Below, in pieces: positions 23,138 through 23,800 of a DNA stretch of 23,800 nt; the first letter of the stretch is position 1, and every line of letters starts with the position of its first letter. Both the position numbers and the translations under genes were made by a program. Source of the stretch: Marisimplicoccus framensis_A (GTDB taxonomy: Bacteria > Bacteroidota > Bacteroidia > Flavobacteriales > Flavobacteriaceae); contig JBELLF010000012.1 in assembly GCA_042088875.1 (NCBI GenBank), positions 1-23,800 of the forward strand, in the 5' to 3' direction. The notes below the pieces were generated by a model that was not told the DNA's origin, did not search any database, and saw nothing but the letters and a program-made list of their open reading frames with translations.

Positions 23138-23800
23138 TGAAGCTATTAGATTCTAAAGTTGCTATTGTTACTGGAGGTAGTAGGGGAATTGGTAAAGCTA
23201 TTTGCAAATCTTTTGCTGAAAATGGCTGTAATGTTGCATTTACATACAATAATTCAAAAGAGTCTGCTGAAAATTTAGAAAATGAACTTAACTCTTTCGG
23301 AATTAAATCAAAGGCTTATAAAAGTGATGCTTCAAATTACAATGATGCTCTTAATCTTGTTGACCATGTTCTGAGTGATTTTGAACAAATTGATATTCTT
23401 GTTAATAATGCTGGTATAAAGAAGGACAATCTTCTAATAAGAATGGAAAAAGATGATTTTGATGCTGTTATTAGTACTAATCTTTCATCAGTTTTTAATT
23501 TAACAAAAGTATCGATTAAAACATTCCTTAAGCAAAGGAGTGGTTCAATTATTAATATTAGCTCAGTTGTTGGTGTTAAAGGAAATGCAGGTCAATCAAA
23601 CTATTCAGCTTCAAAAGCAGGTATAATTGGTTTTTCTAAATCTGTAGCACTAGAATTAGGATCAAGAAATATAAGAAGTAATGTTATTGCTCCGGGATTT
23701 ATTGAAACTGATATGACAGATTCTCTTCCAGAAGATGTAATTAAATCCTGGAAAGAAAGTATACCACTAAAAAGAGGTGGTAATCCAAGTGATGTTGGAA
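23137..23800 (+). CDS. fabG: 3-oxoacyl-ACP reductase FabG, cut by the window end
   Basis: FabG reduces 3-ketoacyl-ACP with NADPH in fatty acid elongation. The first 221 residues are present and the frame is open at the window edge; only about 25 residues should be missing. This is a short-chain dehydrogenase with the cofactor motif TGGSRGIG (12-19), NNAG (90-93), and the catalytic residues S143, Y156 and K160 (NYSASKAG). The PGFIETDMT block is typical of FabG. The ATG at 23137 shares one base with the sucD stop. Together with the FabZ domain upstream it supplies two steps of the elongation cycle from one cluster. Confidence 0.93.
   Translation, partial: MKLLDSKVAIVTGGSRGIGKAICKSFAENGCNVAFTYNNSKESAENLENELNSFGIKSKAYKSDASNYNDALNLVDHVLSDFEQIDILVNNAGIKKDNLLIRMEKDDFDAVISTNLSSVFNLTKVSIKTFLKQRSGSIINISSVVGVKGNAGQSNYSASKAGIIGFSKSVALELGSRNIRSNVIAPGFIETDMTDSLPEDVIKSWKESIPLKRGGNPSDVG

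Noticed and set aside
1..23800. Search for mobile elements, CRISPR arrays, tRNA or rRNA genes, toxin-antitoxin or defence genes
   Set aside because: No transposase, integrase, direct-repeat array, tRNA-like cloverleaf or recognisable defence domain was seen on either strand by reading. The Xre/lipoprotein pair was considered as a toxin-antitoxin pair and set aside because the second protein has a lipoprotein signal and no toxin motif.

Overview
The window is chromosomal core sequence from a member of the Bacteroidota, most likely a marine, genome-streamlined flavobacterium. The sequence support for this is: very AT-rich coding and intergenic DNA; an LpxC-FabZ fusion; the order lpxD, lpxC/fabZ, lpxA, efp, sucD, fabG; several flavobacterial-type conserved proteins; no obvious Shine-Dalgarno sites; and five exact matches to the Bacteroidota -7 promoter element TAnnTTTG, all in gaps upstream of genes. 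Coding density is extreme. Neighbouring genes often overlap, and four of the five convergent gene pairs overlap or abut with no room for a terminator.

Layout. Positions 8-1435 (minus) hold one conserved Bacteroidota gene of about 475 codons, cut in two by an in-frame TAA. An MBL-fold hydrolase (1499-2269, plus) runs into a minus-strand group: alpha/beta-hydrolase esterase, dihydroorotase-like protein without metal-binding histidines, TIGR02757-type protein and LolD-like ABC ATPase. msrA (5682, plus) converges on serC-serA-small membrane protein (minus). A plus-strand string follows: a [4Fe-4S] ferredoxin, the YchF ATPase, and topoisomerase IV parE-parC. A minus pair (Xre-type regulator and small lipoprotein) and a plus-strand Lrp/AsnC regulator face each other across a 208-bp control region containing a perfect 16-bp palindrome. 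Next come aroB (minus), proline dehydrogenase (plus), a small membrane-anchored protein and tsaE (minus). The window ends in the lipid A / elongation factor / TCA / fatty acid cluster lpxD, lpxC-fabZ, lpxA, efp, sucD, fabG; fabG is cut by the window edge.

How the genes fit together. The last cluster joins three consecutive lipid A acylation and deacetylation enzymes to FabZ and FabG, which make the hydroxyacyl-ACP donors and the membrane acyl chains, so outer-membrane and phospholipid synthesis are probably co-expressed. serC and serA are consecutive serine-biosynthesis steps. parE and parC encode the two subunits of one enzyme. Most of the rest is housekeeping.

I found no mobile element, CRISPR array, tRNA or rRNA gene, phage gene or defence system, and no clearly new multi-gene system. 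The observations most worth a second look are the in-frame stop at 527-529, the palindrome array at 14811-14869, the interlocked divergent promoters between tsaE and lpxD, and the Xre/lipoprotein pair with an A11 tract just after the start codon and a TTGA gene junction. Several start codons were moved from the first possible start to a better-supported one: serA, aroB, the TIGR02757-type gene, parC and lrp.
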